Shown here: in pieces, positions 33,291 through 41,316 of the stretch | How positions within the stretch are numbered: position 1 is the first letter of the stretch | Layout of the letters: each line of letters starts with the position of its first letter | DNA from: Paracoccaceae bacterium | GTDB lineage: Bacteria > Pseudomonadota > Alphaproteobacteria > Rhodobacterales > Rhodobacteraceae | DNA: 64,000 nt | NCBI GenBank assembly: GCA_019454225.1 | Contig: CP075370.1 | Span: forward strand, 3,900,001 to 3,964,000 | Reading direction: 5' to 3' | The notes under the pieces: model-generated | What the model saw: only the letters and a program-made list of their open reading frames with translations | What the model was told of the DNA's origin: nothing | The model's database searches: none | Made by a program: the position numbers and the translations under genes

Positions 33291-34289
33291 CTAGTTCCCG
33301 GCGGCGTTGATCGCATCCACGATCCCGGCAGGCCATGCCGCCGCATAGGGCGAGGCAAGATAGTCTGCCTGCACCTTGGCACGGAATGCGGCGATGTCGG
33401 GTTCATAGACCTTCAGGCCCTGGTCCTTCATGAACTGGACAAGCTCGTCCTCAAGGCCCAGCTGCCGCTGCCGCGCGGCCTCGGCCGCCGCATCGGCCGC
33501 AGCCTGCGTCGCGGCCTGCTGGTCCGGGGTCATTCCGTCCCAGACCTTCTTGGAGATGGCCAGATAGTTCAGGTCGACCAGATGCGAGGTCAGCACGATC
33601 TGCTTTGTCACCTCGTAGAACTTCGAATCGCGCACCGTCGGCAGCGGGTTGTCCTGCCCGTCGACGGCGCCGGTCTGAAGCGCAGTGTAGATTTCCCCGA
33701 AGGCGACAGGCACCGGATTGGCCCCAAGCGCCGAGCCGAGGAACTGCCAGGCGTCCGTGCCGGGCATCCGCAGCTTGACGCCCGAAAGATCGGCCGGGGT
33801 CTTGACCTCCTGCTCGCCGCGCAGGTTCACGTGGCGGCGGCCAAGATACATCACTGTCAGCAGTTTCACCCCAAGTTCATCCTCGGCCTTCTTCTTGAAC
33901 GGATCCATCAGCGGATCGTTGAAGACGGCAACCTGATGCGCCGCATCGCGGTGCAGGTACCCGGCCGTGAAGACCGAGAACTCGGGGAAGAACGTCGCCA
34001 GTTCCTGCGCCGAGGTGATGGCCATTTCCAGGTTGCCGCGTGCGATCGCCTCAAGCTCGGTCGCCTGCTTGAACAGGGTGCCGTTGTAATGCGGCTCGTA
34101 GTTGGCGAATTCGGCCACGCCGGGTCCGAACACCTCGGCAAGCGCGCGGGTGCGCTGATCGGTCTCGGTGGCGACGGTGGACATGCGAAGCTGGATCTTG
34201 TCCTGCGCGGCTGCGATGCCTGCGGACAGTGCCAGGGCAACAGCGGCCGAGGCCGCAAGCATAGCGCGGCGCGTGGTGGTGAACGGCAT
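33291..34289 (-). CDS. TRAP transporter solute-binding protein (DctP family)
   Basis: 332-aa exported binding protein with signal [28 protein letters not shown]. Mature segments include [61 protein letters not shown] (in parts; R of the KLRMPG strand normally grips the substrate carboxylate), and [21 protein letters not shown] near 195-215. The carboxylate-clamp arginine fits uptake of an organic acid. It is divergent from dehydroquinase; a hydroaromatic or sugar acid ligand is inferred from that position. Confidence 0.93.
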   Translation of the reverse strand: MPFTTTRRAMLAASAAVALALSAGIAAAQDKIQLRMSTVATETDQRTRALAEVFGPGVAEFANYEPHYNGTLFKQATELEAIARGNLEMAITSAQELATFFPEFSVFTAGYLHRDAAHQVAVFNDPLMDPFKKKAEDELGVKLLTVMYLGRRHVNLRGEQEVKTPADLSGVKLRMPGTDAWQFLGSALGANPVPVAFGEIYTALQTGAVDGQDNPLPTVRDSKFYEVTKQIVLTSHLVDLNYLAISKKVWDGMTPDQQAATQAAADAAAEAARQRQLGLEDELVQFMKDQGLKVYEPDIAAFRAKVQADYLASPYAAAWPAGIVDAINAAGN

Positions 34290-34645
34290 GGGCTCCTCCC
34301 TCCCGAATGGTCGAATCGCCTCTTGGCGGGCGACATGCGGGACGGTCGCAGGATTGCCGCCACCTGTCCATAAAAAGCCTTACGAAGCCGCCTTTCGTCG
34401 ATTGTGCAGAAATTTCATATGAGGCGCCGGATAATCGTTTTTTCTTTCCAACGTCCGGCGCAGCATCTAGAAACCCTCCGGCGTGCTTTGCCGGGAGGGG
34501 CCATGACAACGCGACTGTCGGGTTGCCGATCCTGCGGCCCACCGCCGGACGGCCAGCAATCCGCCGTTGCCGCGATGCCCCAGGTTGCGGCAAGGTCGCG
34601 CCTGCACGGCACCCCGCCCAGACCGAACCCCCGGAGATCCGACAG
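34290..34645. other. Divergent control region between TRAP and aroQ genes
   Basis: This 356-bp gap is locally AT-richer (34370-34450). It holds an 8-bp palindrome TCATATGA at 34415-34422 (possible regulator site), a hairpin at 34474-34499 and a short frame starting at 34503 that overlaps the aroQ start. Promoters for both directions should lie here; I cannot assign -35/-10 boxes safely. Confidence 0.5.
34474..34499 (+). promoter_or_regulatory. Leader hairpin upstream of aroQ
   Basis: CCCTCCGGC pairs with GCCGGGAGGG (one bulged G) around a 7-base loop. The 3' arm contains GGGAGGGG, which would act as ribosome site for a short leader frame at 34503. It may mask or expose that site, or be a terminator without a T-tract. 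Role is inferred. Confidence 0.35.
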
Positions 34646-35080
34646 ATGCCCACCGTCCACATCCTGAACGGCCCGAACCTGAACCTGCTCGGGCGGCGCC
34701 AGCCGGAAATCTACGGGCGTGAAACGATGGATGACGTGCGGACAGCCTGCGTGGCGCTTGGGCAGGGTCTCGGGCTGGCCGTGGAACTGTTCCAGTCAAA
34801 CCACGAAGGCATCATAGTCGACCAGATCCACATAGCGCGAGAGGCGGCGCAGGGCATCGTCATCAACCCCGGCGCCTACACCCACACGTCCGTCGCCATC
34901 CTGGACGCGCTGAATGCGTTCGAGGGCCCTGTCATCGAGGTCCACATCTCGAACGTCCACAAGCGCGAGTCCTTCCGGCACCATTCCTACGTTTCGCTGC
35001 GCGCCGATGGCGTGATCGCGGGGCTGGGCACCGAGGGGTATCAGGCCGCCGTCCGGCGAATGGCCACGCTGCTGGGATGA
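34646..35080 (+). CDS. aroQ: Type II 3-dehydroquinate dehydratase
   Basis: 144-aa enzyme that interconverts 3-dehydroquinate and 3-dehydroshikimate. All type II landmarks are present: [19 protein letters not shown] with catalytic R18 and Y23, FQSNHEG at 49-55, [11 protein letters not shown] with N75 at 72-82, and EVHISN with H100 at 98-103. Frames extending upstream to 34307 are rejected because the enzyme begins at [10 protein letters not shown]. It overlaps a dehydrogenase gene (ATGA) and sits between a TRAP importer and pca genes. A catabolic role in quinate/shikimate use is therefore likelier than aromatic amino-acid synthesis. Confidence 0.95.
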   Translation: MPTVHILNGPNLNLLGRRQPEIYGRETMDDVRTACVALGQGLGLAVELFQSNHEGIIVDQIHIAREAAQGIVINPGAYTHTSVAILDALNAFEGPVIEVHISNVHKRESFRHHSYVSLRADGVIAGLGTEGYQAAVRRMATLLG

Positions 35081-36114
35081 TGCAAGAAACCCCGATCGCG
35101 GTGGTGGGGGCAGGCCTGATCGGCCAGCGGCATCTGGCGGCCCTCCGCACCGCCGGCGGCGTGCGCCCGGCTGCCGTCATCGACCCGGCACCCGCGTTAC
35201 GCGAGGTGGCCGAGGCCATGGGCCTGCCCTGGTTTCCGTCGCTGTCCGACTTGCCGCACGGGGTGGCGGCGGGGGCAATCCTGGCAACGCCGAACCAGCT
35301 GCATGTGTCGGGTGCCCTGGATGCGCTGTCGATGGGCCTGCCCGTGCTGGTCGAAAAACCGCTTGCGACGGATGTCGAGGGGGCGGGGCGGATCGTGGAC
35401 GCGGGGCGCGCGGCGGGCCTGCCGGTTCTGACCGGCCATCATCGCCGTCACAACCCGCTGATCGCGGAGGCAAAGTCGCTGATCGACAGCGGCGGGATCG
35501 GCGCCATCGTCTCGGTCCACGGGATGTTCTGGCTGGAAAAGCCCGCCAGCTATTTCGCGAACGACTGGCGCCGCCGGCCCGGCGCCGGTCCGGTGCTGCT
35601 GAACTGCATCCATGACATCGATCTGCTGCGCCACCTGGCGGGCGAGATCGTGGCGGTTCAGTCCGTGGTCACGCGCGCGATCCGGGGGCACGCGGTCGAG
35701 GATGCGGCGGCCGTGGTCATCGAATTCGCCAGTGGCGCAATCGGCACGCTGAGCGTCGCCGACTGCATTCCCGCACCGTGGAGTTGGGAACTGGCTTCGG
35801 GCGAGAACCCCGACTATCCGCCGGCGGGCCAGTCCTGCTATCAGATCGGCGGAACAACGGGCGCCCTTGAACTTCCTGCGCTGCGCGTCTGGCGCCATGA
35901 CGGCCCGCGCGGCTGGTGGGATCCGATCACCGCAGCCACGCTGCCGCGCGGCCATGGCGACCCGCTGATACGGCAGGCCGAGCAGTTCGGCCGCGTCATC
36001 CGTGGCGAGGAGCCACCACTCGTCTCGGGCGAGGACGGACGGCGCAGCCTTGCGGTGGCGCTTGCCGTCCACCGCGCCGCAGAAACCCGAACCCGGATCG
36101 TCATCGCCCCATGA
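35077..36114 (+). CDS. Gfo/Idh/MocA-family NAD(P)-dependent dehydrogenase
   Basis: 345-aa oxidoreductase. The Rossmann motif [17 protein letters not shown] spans residues 7-23, followed by [30 protein letters not shown] (read in parts), with the family EKP at about 94-96. The C-terminal domain has [17 protein letters not shown], with the HDIDLLR motif carrying the catalytic His. Such enzymes oxidise polyols, sugars or cyclitols. Coupled to dehydroquinase, it might oxidise a quinate-like cyclitol acid, but no residue proves this. The start is at ATG 35077, with another ATG right after. Confidence 0.87.
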   Translation: MMQETPIAVVGAGLIGQRHLAALRTAGGVRPAAVIDPAPALREVAEAMGLPWFPSLSDLPHGVAAGAILATPNQLHVSGALDALSMGLPVLVEKPLATDVEGAGRIVDAGRAAGLPVLTGHHRRHNPLIAEAKSLIDSGGIGAIVSVHGMFWLEKPASYFANDWRRRPGAGPVLLNCIHDIDLLRHLAGEIVAVQSVVTRAIRGHAVEDAAAVVIEFASGAIGTLSVADCIPAPWSWELASGENPDYPPAGQSCYQIGGTTGALELPALRVWRHDGPRGWWDPITAATLPRGHGDPLIRQAEQFGRVIRGEEPPLVSGEDGRRSLAVALAVHRAAETRTRIVIAP

Positions 36115-36126
36115 AGGAGCCTGCCA

Positions 36127-36897
36127 ATGGACCTGCCACGCAACACATTCAAGGCCGCGCTGCGCGAGGGGCGCCAGCAGATCGGCATCTGGTGCTCGAT
36201 CCCGGGGGCGGGCCATGCCGAGTCGCTTGCCGGTTGCGGGTTCGACTGGATGCTGATCGACACCGAACACACGACGACTGACCTGACGACGGTGCAGGCC
36301 ATGCTGGCTGCGGTCGCACCCTACCCCACCCATTGCGCGGTGCGCCCGGGCTGGAACGACGCGGTCGAGATCAAGCGGCTTCTGGATGCGGGGGCGCAGA
36401 CGATTCTGGTGCCCTATGTCCAGTCTACGGCCGAGGCCGCCCGCGCCGTCGCCGCCTGCCGCTACCCGCCGGAAGGCACGCGCGGCGTGGCGGGTATCAC
36501 GCGGGCGTCGCGCTTTGGCCTGGTGCCTGACTACATCGCGCGCGCAAACGCGGAAATCTGCCTGCTTGTGCAGGTGGAAACGGCCGAGGCGCTCGGCCAG
36601 ATCGAGGCGATCGCTGCGGTTGACGGGGTGGATGGCATATTCATCGGGCCCGCGGATCTGGCCACCTCGATGGGATACCCCGGCAACACGGCCCACCCCG
36701 CCGTTCACAAGGCGATCCTGTCGGCCATCGCCCGTATCCGGGCAGCCGGGAAACCGGCAGGCATCCTGTCACTCGACCCTGACCTGCTCGACGCGGCCGT
36801 TGCCGCCGGAACGATGTTCACCGCGGTCGATGTCGATGCGGCGATCCTGCTGCGGCATGCGCGCGAGGCCGCGACGGCCTGGAAAGCCCGCACATGA
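36127..36897 (+). CDS. HpcH/HpaI-family class II pyruvate aldolase
   Basis: 256-aa metal-dependent aldolase. The signatures are DWMLIDTEHTTTD with D45/E47/H48, VRPGWND with R73, ILVPYVQSTAEA, VQVETAEAL with metal ligand E151, and GIFIGPADLATSMG with metal ligand D177. Relatives split 2-keto-4-hydroxy acids to pyruvate plus an aldehyde (HpaI, GarL types). It is 12 bp after the dehydrogenase and is last in the aroQ operon. The presence of an aldolase suggests that the imported acid is cleaved as well as aromatised, or that a side compound is handled. Confidence 0.88.
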   Translation: MDLPRNTFKAALREGRQQIGIWCSIPGAGHAESLAGCGFDWMLIDTEHTTTDLTTVQAMLAAVAPYPTHCAVRPGWNDAVEIKRLLDAGAQTILVPYVQSTAEAARAVAACRYPPEGTRGVAGITRASRFGLVPDYIARANAEICLLVQVETAEALGQIEAIAAVDGVDGIFIGPADLATSMGYPGNTAHPAVHKAILSAIARIRAAGKPAGILSLDPDLLDAAVAAGTMFTAVDVDAAILLRHAREAATAWKART

Positions 36898-36903
36898 GGG
36901 CGA

Positions 36904-37821
36904 TCAGTCGGTACGTCCCGCCGCGTCGCGCAGGATGGCCGACAGGATCTCGGCATCCTCACTGGTCGCGCCCTGGCGGCCGGTGATGCCGACGGCACCC
37001 GACAGGAACCGCGCCGCCGCGGGCATCAGGATGAGTTCGCCGCGCTCCAGTTCCTCCAGGATCACGCCGCGCGAGATGAACCACACGGCGTCGGACCCCC
37101 GCACGATGCCGCGACCCAGGGCAAGTGCCACCGTCTCGACGGCCGGGCGGATTCCGGCCAGACCCTGCGATGCCAGGAAATCGTCGACGGCTCGCCGGAT
37201 GATGGCACCGGCGGGGGGCAGGATAACCGGAACCCGGGCCAGCATCTCGGCCAAAGGCGCAACGGCCATCGGGTGACCCGCGCGGGCACACAGCACGATA
37301 TCCTCTTCATAGAGATGTGCGAAGCTCAGGCCCGCCATCTCGTCCGGCGCGGGCATCCGACCCAGCATGAGGTCAATGCGGCCCCGGCGCAGCAGTTCCA
37401 TCAGAAACGCATGTGGCCCCGTCGTCACCGTCAGCACCGTGCCCGGCCGCAGCGCATGGAACCGCAGGGCGGCCTGAGGAAACAGCCGCGTCGCGGCGGT
37501 CGGCAGGACACCCACGCTCAGCCGGCCACCGGGGCCGCCGGGCCGCATCGCCGCCGCGCCCTGGTCAAGCGCGGCCAGGGCCTGGGCGGCATGGCGACGG
37601 AACACCTGACCCGCCTCGGTCAGAACCAGACGCCGCCCCGTGCGAAGGAACAGCGACTGTCCAAGAAGCACCTCAAGCTCGGCCAGCGACCGGGACACGG
37701 CAGGCTGGGTGATGCCCTGCTGTCGTGCCACGGCCGACAGGTTTCCGCTGGCGGCAATGTCCAGAAACACCCGGACATGGCGAAGCTTGATCCCGGGGTG
37801 CATGCCCAGGTGATTATGCAT
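36904..37821 (-). CDS. pcaQ: LysR-family activator of protocatechuate genes
   Basis: About 305 aa from ATG 37821; other in-frame ATGs at 37863 and 37803 are possible. The helix-turn-helix has KLRHVRVFLDIAASGNLSAVARQQGITQPAVSRSLAELE (in parts, about residues 10-50). The ligand domain starts GGRLSVGVLPTAATRLFP and includes LLRRGRIDLMLGRMPAPDEM, as in PcaQ. It is divergent from pcaD with a LysR dyad in the 68-bp gap. PcaQ proteins activate pcaDCHGB in response to carboxy-muconolactone-type intermediates or beta-ketoadipate. The 3' end faces the aldolase gene 6 bp away. Confidence 0.9.
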   Translation of the reverse strand: MHNHLGMHPGIKLRHVRVFLDIAASGNLSAVARQQGITQPAVSRSLAELEVLLGQSLFLRTGRRLVLTEAGQVFRRHAAQALAALDQGAAAMRPGGPGGRLSVGVLPTAATRLFPQAALRFHALRPGTVLTVTTGPHAFLMELLRRGRIDLMLGRMPAPDEMAGLSFAHLYEEDIVLCARAGHPMAVAPLAEMLARVPVILPPAGAIIRRAVDDFLASQGLAGIRPAVETVALALGRGIVRGSDAVWFISRGVILEELERGELILMPAAARFLSGAVGITGRQGATSEDAEILSAILRDAAGRTD

Positions 37822-37841
37822 CTTCCCACATTTCGCATTTC

Positions 37842-37866
37842 CTTTGGCAATAACCATGTGCAAAAG
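37842..37866. promoter_or_regulatory. Candidate PcaQ binding site
   Basis: CTTTGGC and GCAAAAG form an interrupted dyad (6 of 7 bases match) with an 11-base spacer, the LysR T-N11-A form. It contains ATAACC, the left half of the PcaQ box known from rhizobia. The site ends 24 bp before the pcaD start and overlaps the 5' end of the pcaQ frame, as expected for a shared activator/autoregulation site. Confidence 0.55.
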
Positions 37867-37889
37867 TCATGCCAAGGCAGGGGGGAAGA

Positions 37890-38666
37890 ATGCAAGTCCT
37901 GATGCGCCCGTGGGGCGCCATGCATGTGCGCACAGAAGGTTCGGGGCCGCTCGTGCTCTTTGCGAACTCGCTGGGCACCGATCTGCGGCTGTGGGATGAC
38001 GTCTTGCCGCTGCTGCCTTCAGGGCTGCGATTTGCACGGTTCGACAAACCGGGCCACGGACTTTCCGACTTGGCACCCGAGGTCACGATCGACAGTCTCG
38101 CCGATGATGCGGCCGCGCTGATCACTGATGCAGGGCAATCCGCCGTGGTGGTTGGCCTGTCAATCGGGGGCCAGATTGCGCAGGCTGTCGCCGCCCGGCG
38201 CCCCGATCTGGTGCGCGCGATCGTGCTGTCGAACACCGCCGCGCGGCTTGGATCGGCCGAAAGCTGGCAAGCCCGGATCGCCGCGGTATCTGCCAGCGGC
38301 ATCGAAGGGATTGCCGACGCGGTTCTGGACCGCTGGTTCGCTGCACCTTTCCGGCACAGCGACGCCTGCGCGCCCTGGCGGGCGATGCTGACGCGCACGC
38401 CGGCAACCGGATACATCGCCGCCTGCCGGGCGCTCGCCGCATCCGATCTTGCGGCGACAACGGCGGCGCTTCGGCGGCCCGCGATGGTGATCGCCGGAGA
38501 GCATGATGGCGCCTCGCCGCCCGATCTGGTGCGCGCGACCGCCGATCTGATCCCGGGCGCGGCGTTCCACGTCATCCCGGGGGCGGGCCACCTGCCCCCG
38601 GTCGAAACCCCCGCCGCGTTTGCCGCACTCCTGTCCCCGTTCCTCATCGAGCACGCGCATGCCTGA
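37890..38666 (+). CDS. pcaD: 3-oxoadipate enol-lactonase
   Basis: 258-aa alpha/beta hydrolase that opens beta-ketoadipate enol-lactone to beta-ketoadipate. The oxyanion strand is LVLFANSLGTDLRLWD near 21-36, then RFDKPGHGLSD. The nucleophile S91 is in VVGLSIGGQIAQ, the acid is in AGEHDGASPPDL, and the catalytic His is in PGAGHLPPVE. ATG 37890 is preferred because a GGGGGGAAG ribosome site precedes it; an earlier in-frame ATG at 37869 lies inside that site. It overlaps pcaC by 8 bp. Confidence 0.95.
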   Translation: MQVLMRPWGAMHVRTEGSGPLVLFANSLGTDLRLWDDVLPLLPSGLRFARFDKPGHGLSDLAPEVTIDSLADDAAALITDAGQSAVVVGLSIGGQIAQAVAARRPDLVRAIVLSNTAARLGSAESWQARIAAVSASGIEGIADAVLDRWFAAPFRHSDACAPWRAMLTRTPATGYIAACRALAASDLAATTAALRRPAMVIAGEHDGASPPDLVRATADLIPGAAFHVIPGAGHLPPVETPAAFAALLSPFLIEHAHA

Positions 38667-39063
38667 CGACAATCCTGCCACCCCGGTCTCCGCCCTCGGC
38701 GAGGCCACGCGCCGCCGTGTCCTGGGGCACGCGCATGTGGATCGGTCGCTCAACGCCGCCACGCCGTTCGACGCGCCGTTCCAGCGGCTGATCACCGACG
38801 CCGCCTGGGGCCATGTCTGGGGGCGCGACACGCTGCCCCTGCGCGAGCGTTCGATGCTGACCATCGCGCTGCTGGCGGGACTGGGCAACGATGAGGAACT
38901 GCGCCTGCATCTACGGGCCACGGCCAACACCGGCGCCACCGAGGATGACGTGATGGAGGTGCTGCTGCACGTCGCCATCTATGCGGGCGTACCCCGCGCG
39001 AACCATGCCATGAAGATTGCAAGGGAGGTCTTTGCCGCGATGGCAAGGCAGGAGGAGTCGTGA
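38659..39063 (+). CDS. pcaC: 4-carboxymuconolactone decarboxylase
   Basis: 134-aa all-helical CMD-family enzyme that removes CO2 from gamma-carboxymuconolactone to give the enol-lactone used by PcaD. It has [39 protein letters not shown] (in parts), where GHAHVDRS is typical of Pca[24 protein letters not shown] carries the catalytic Glu, and [15 protein letters not shown] carries the catalytic His. The length equals standalone PcaC. It overlaps both neighbours. Confidence 0.95.
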   Translation: MPDDNPATPVSALGEATRRRVLGHAHVDRSLNAATPFDAPFQRLITDAAWGHVWGRDTLPLRERSMLTIALLAGLGNDEELRLHLRATANTGATEDDVMEVLLHVAIYAGVPRANHAMKIAREVFAAMARQEES

Positions 39064-39785
39064 TGAAACCCGCCGAATTCCATCAGCGCGACCGGCTGTG
39101 GCAGCCGCCTGCGCTGGCCCCCGACTACAAGACCAGCGTGGCGCGCAGTCCGCGCCTCGCCATGCTGTCGCTGCAGAATTCGATGTCGGAGATCACCGGA
39201 CCGACCTTCGGCCATGGCGACATCGACCCGATCGACAACGATCTGATCCGGAACTACGCAAAGACCGGCGATCCGGTCGGCGAACGCATCATCGTGCATG
39301 GTCGTGTGCTGGACGAGAACGGGCGCGGCGTGCCGGACACGCTGGTGGAGATCTGGCAGGCCAACGCGGGCGGCCGGTATCGCCACAAGAAGGATACCTA
39401 CCTTGCCCCCATCGACCCCAATTTCGGCGGATGCGGGAGGACGCTGACGGATGCTGATGGCTACTACGTCTTCCGCACGGTCAAGCCAGGCGCCTACCCG
39501 TGGCGCAACTGGGTGAACAACTGGCGCCCGGCGCATATCCATGTCTCGGTATTCGGCACCGCCTTCGCGCAGCGCCTGATCACCCAGATGTATTTCGAGG
39601 GCGATCCCCTGATCGCGCAATGTCCGATCATACGGACCATTCCCGATCCGCGCGCCATCGACCAACTGATCGCGCCGCTGGACATGAATTCGGCGATCCC
39701 GCTGGACAGCCTGGCCTACAAGTTCGACATCATATTGCGGGGACGGCGCTCCACGCTGTTCGAGAACCGGCTGGAGGGAAACTGA
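39063..39785 (+). CDS. pcaH: Protocatechuate 3,4-dioxygenase beta subunit
   Basis: 240-aa iron-containing subunit of the intradiol ring-cleaving enzyme that turns protocatechuate into beta-carboxy-cis,cis-muconate. Iron ligands are visible as the Tyr of KPGAYPWRN, the Tyr of DADGYY-type strands and the two His in [20 protein letters not shown] and [13 protein letters not shown] are classic PcaH segments. ATG 39063 follows AGGAGGAG; a GTG one codon upstream is the alternative. It overlaps the pcaC stop (TGATG). Confidence 0.96.
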   Translation: MKPAEFHQRDRLWQPPALAPDYKTSVARSPRLAMLSLQNSMSEITGPTFGHGDIDPIDNDLIRNYAKTGDPVGERIIVHGRVLDENGRGVPDTLVEIWQANAGGRYRHKKDTYLAPIDPNFGGCGRTLTDADGYYVFRTVKPGAYPWRNWVNNWRPAHIHVSVFGTAFAQRLITQMYFEGDPLIAQCPIIRTIPDPRAIDQLIAPLDMNSAIPLDSLAYKFDIILRGRRSTLFENRLEGN

Positions 39786-39786
39786 C

Positions 39787-40398
39787 ATGCCGCAGCCCCT
39801 GAACTATCTGAAGGAAAGCCCGTCCCAGACCGCCGGTCCCTATGTGCATATCGGCCTGGCACCCGGCGCGGCGGGGTTCGACATCTACCGGAACGAGCTC
39901 GGCCAGGACATCGCCGGACCCGACGCCGCCGGCGAGCGTATCCGGGTCGAGGGGTTGGTCATCGACGGCACCGGCGCACCGGTCAAGGATGCGATGCTGG
40001 AGGTCTGGCAGGCCGATGCCGCGGGCATCTATCCGCATGCCGAAGATCCCCGCCATGCCGATGTTGCCCCGGGTTTTCGCGGCTGGGGACGGGTGATCAC
40101 CGACTTCGAAAGCGGCCTCTGGTCATTCGGCACGGTCAAGCCCGGCCCGGTCATGGGGCGCAACGGCCGCTGGATGGCGCCGCACCTCAACCTCTGGATC
40201 GTCGCGCGCGGGATCAACATCGGCCTGAACACGCGGATGTACTTCGAGGACGAGGACAACACGGCAGACCCCGTGCTGAACCTCGTGGAACAGGTGCAGC
40301 GCAGGTCCACCCTGATCGCACGGAAGACATCGCCTTCAACCTACCGTTTCGACATCCGTCTTCAGGGCGAGGGTGAAACGGTCTTTCTGGATATCTGA
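39787..40398 (+). CDS. pcaG: Protocatechuate 3,4-dioxygenase alpha subunit
   Basis: 203-aa structural partner of PcaH. It begins QPLNYLKESPSQTAGPYVHIGLAPG, the PcaG hallmark in which the alpha subunit contributes substrate-binding residues. It also has LEVWQADAAGIYPHAEDPR and MAPHLNLWIVARGINIGLNTRMYFEDE (in parts), where HLNLW replaces the iron-binding HIH of the beta subunit. It follows pcaH by one base and precedes the BKACE gene by 3 bases. Confidence 0.96.
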   Translation: MPQPLNYLKESPSQTAGPYVHIGLAPGAAGFDIYRNELGQDIAGPDAAGERIRVEGLVIDGTGAPVKDAMLEVWQADAAGIYPHAEDPRHADVAPGFRGWGRVITDFESGLWSFGTVKPGPVMGRNGRWMAPHLNLWIVARGINIGLNTRMYFEDEDNTADPVLNLVEQVQRRSTLIARKTSPSTYRFDIRLQGEGETVFLDI

Positions 40399-40401
40399 CC
40401 A

Positions 40402-41241
40402 ATGACCAATCCCTGCATCATCTGCGTCGCCATCACCGGATCGCTGCCGACCAAGGAAAACAACCCTGCGGTTCCCATCACCATCGCCGAACAGATCGAA
40501 AGCACGCAGGAGGCCTTCGAGGCGGGTGCCAGCATCGTGCACTGCCATGTGCGAGATGACGCGGGCAAGCCCACCTCGGACCCTGATCGCTTCGCCCGGC
40601 TGATGGAGGGGCTGGCAAGGCACTGTCCCGGCATGATCGTGCAGCTTTCCACCGGTGGCAGGTCGGGCGCCGGGCAGGAACGCGGCGGCATGTTGCCGCT
40701 GCGGCCCGACATGGCCTCGCTCGCCGTGGGGTCGAACAACTTTCCGACCCGCGTCTACGAGAACCCGCCGCAACTGGTAGACTGGCTCGCATCCGAAATG
40801 ATCGCGCATGACGTCAAGCCGGAGGTCGAGGCATTCGACCTTTCGCACATCACGCAGGCCGCGGCGATGGCCCGCGACGGACGGCTGAAGGGCCCGCTCT
40901 ACGTGCAGTTCGTGATGGGGGTGAAGAACGGGATGCCCGCCGATGAACGCATCTTCGACTTCTATGTCGAGACACTGAACCGTCTGGCGCCCGGATCGCA
41001 ATGGTGCGCTGCCGGGATCGGCGCGACACAGACCATCGTCAACGAATGGTGCATCGCCAAGGGCGGACACACGCGGACGGGGATGGAAGACAACGTGCGG
41101 CTGGACCGGGAACACCTTGCGCCGTCGAACGCGGCGCTCGTGCGCCGTGCGGTCGAGATCTGCCAGCGCCACGACCGCCCGGTTGCGACGTGGCAGGAGG
41201 CGCGCACGATACTGGGGCTGCGGATGCCGCAGGCAGCCTGA
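40402..41241 (+). CDS. Beta-keto acid cleavage enzyme (DUF849/BKACE family)
   Basis: 279-aa zinc TIM-barrel enzyme. Members react a beta-keto acid with acetyl-CoA to give acetoacetate plus a new acyl-CoA. Metal ligands are H47 and H49 in SIVHCHVRDDAGKPT, and E229 in HTRTGMEDNVRL. QLSTGGRSG and AVGSNNFPTRVYENPP are family segments. It is only 3 bases after pcaG and upstream of pcaB, so its substrate is very likely beta-ketoadipate. The products would then be succinyl-CoA and acetoacetate, replacing the CoA transferase (PcaIJ) and thiolase (PcaF), which are absent from this cluster. Confidence 0.9.
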   Translation: MTNPCIICVAITGSLPTKENNPAVPITIAEQIESTQEAFEAGASIVHCHVRDDAGKPTSDPDRFARLMEGLARHCPGMIVQLSTGGRSGAGQERGGMLPLRPDMASLAVGSNNFPTRVYENPPQLVDWLASEMIAHDVKPEVEAFDLSHITQAAAMARDGRLKGPLYVQFVMGVKNGMPADERIFDFYVETLNRLAPGSQWCAAGIGATQTIVNEWCIAKGGHTRTGMEDNVRLDREHLAPSNAALVRRAVEICQRHDRPVATWQEARTILGLRMPQAA

Positions 41242-41316
41242 CTTCCTGGCCCCTGCCCTCTCATTGCCGGCGGGGCGCGGGCCTGTCCGAACCCGCCGCA
41301 GCATCGGAACCGCGCC

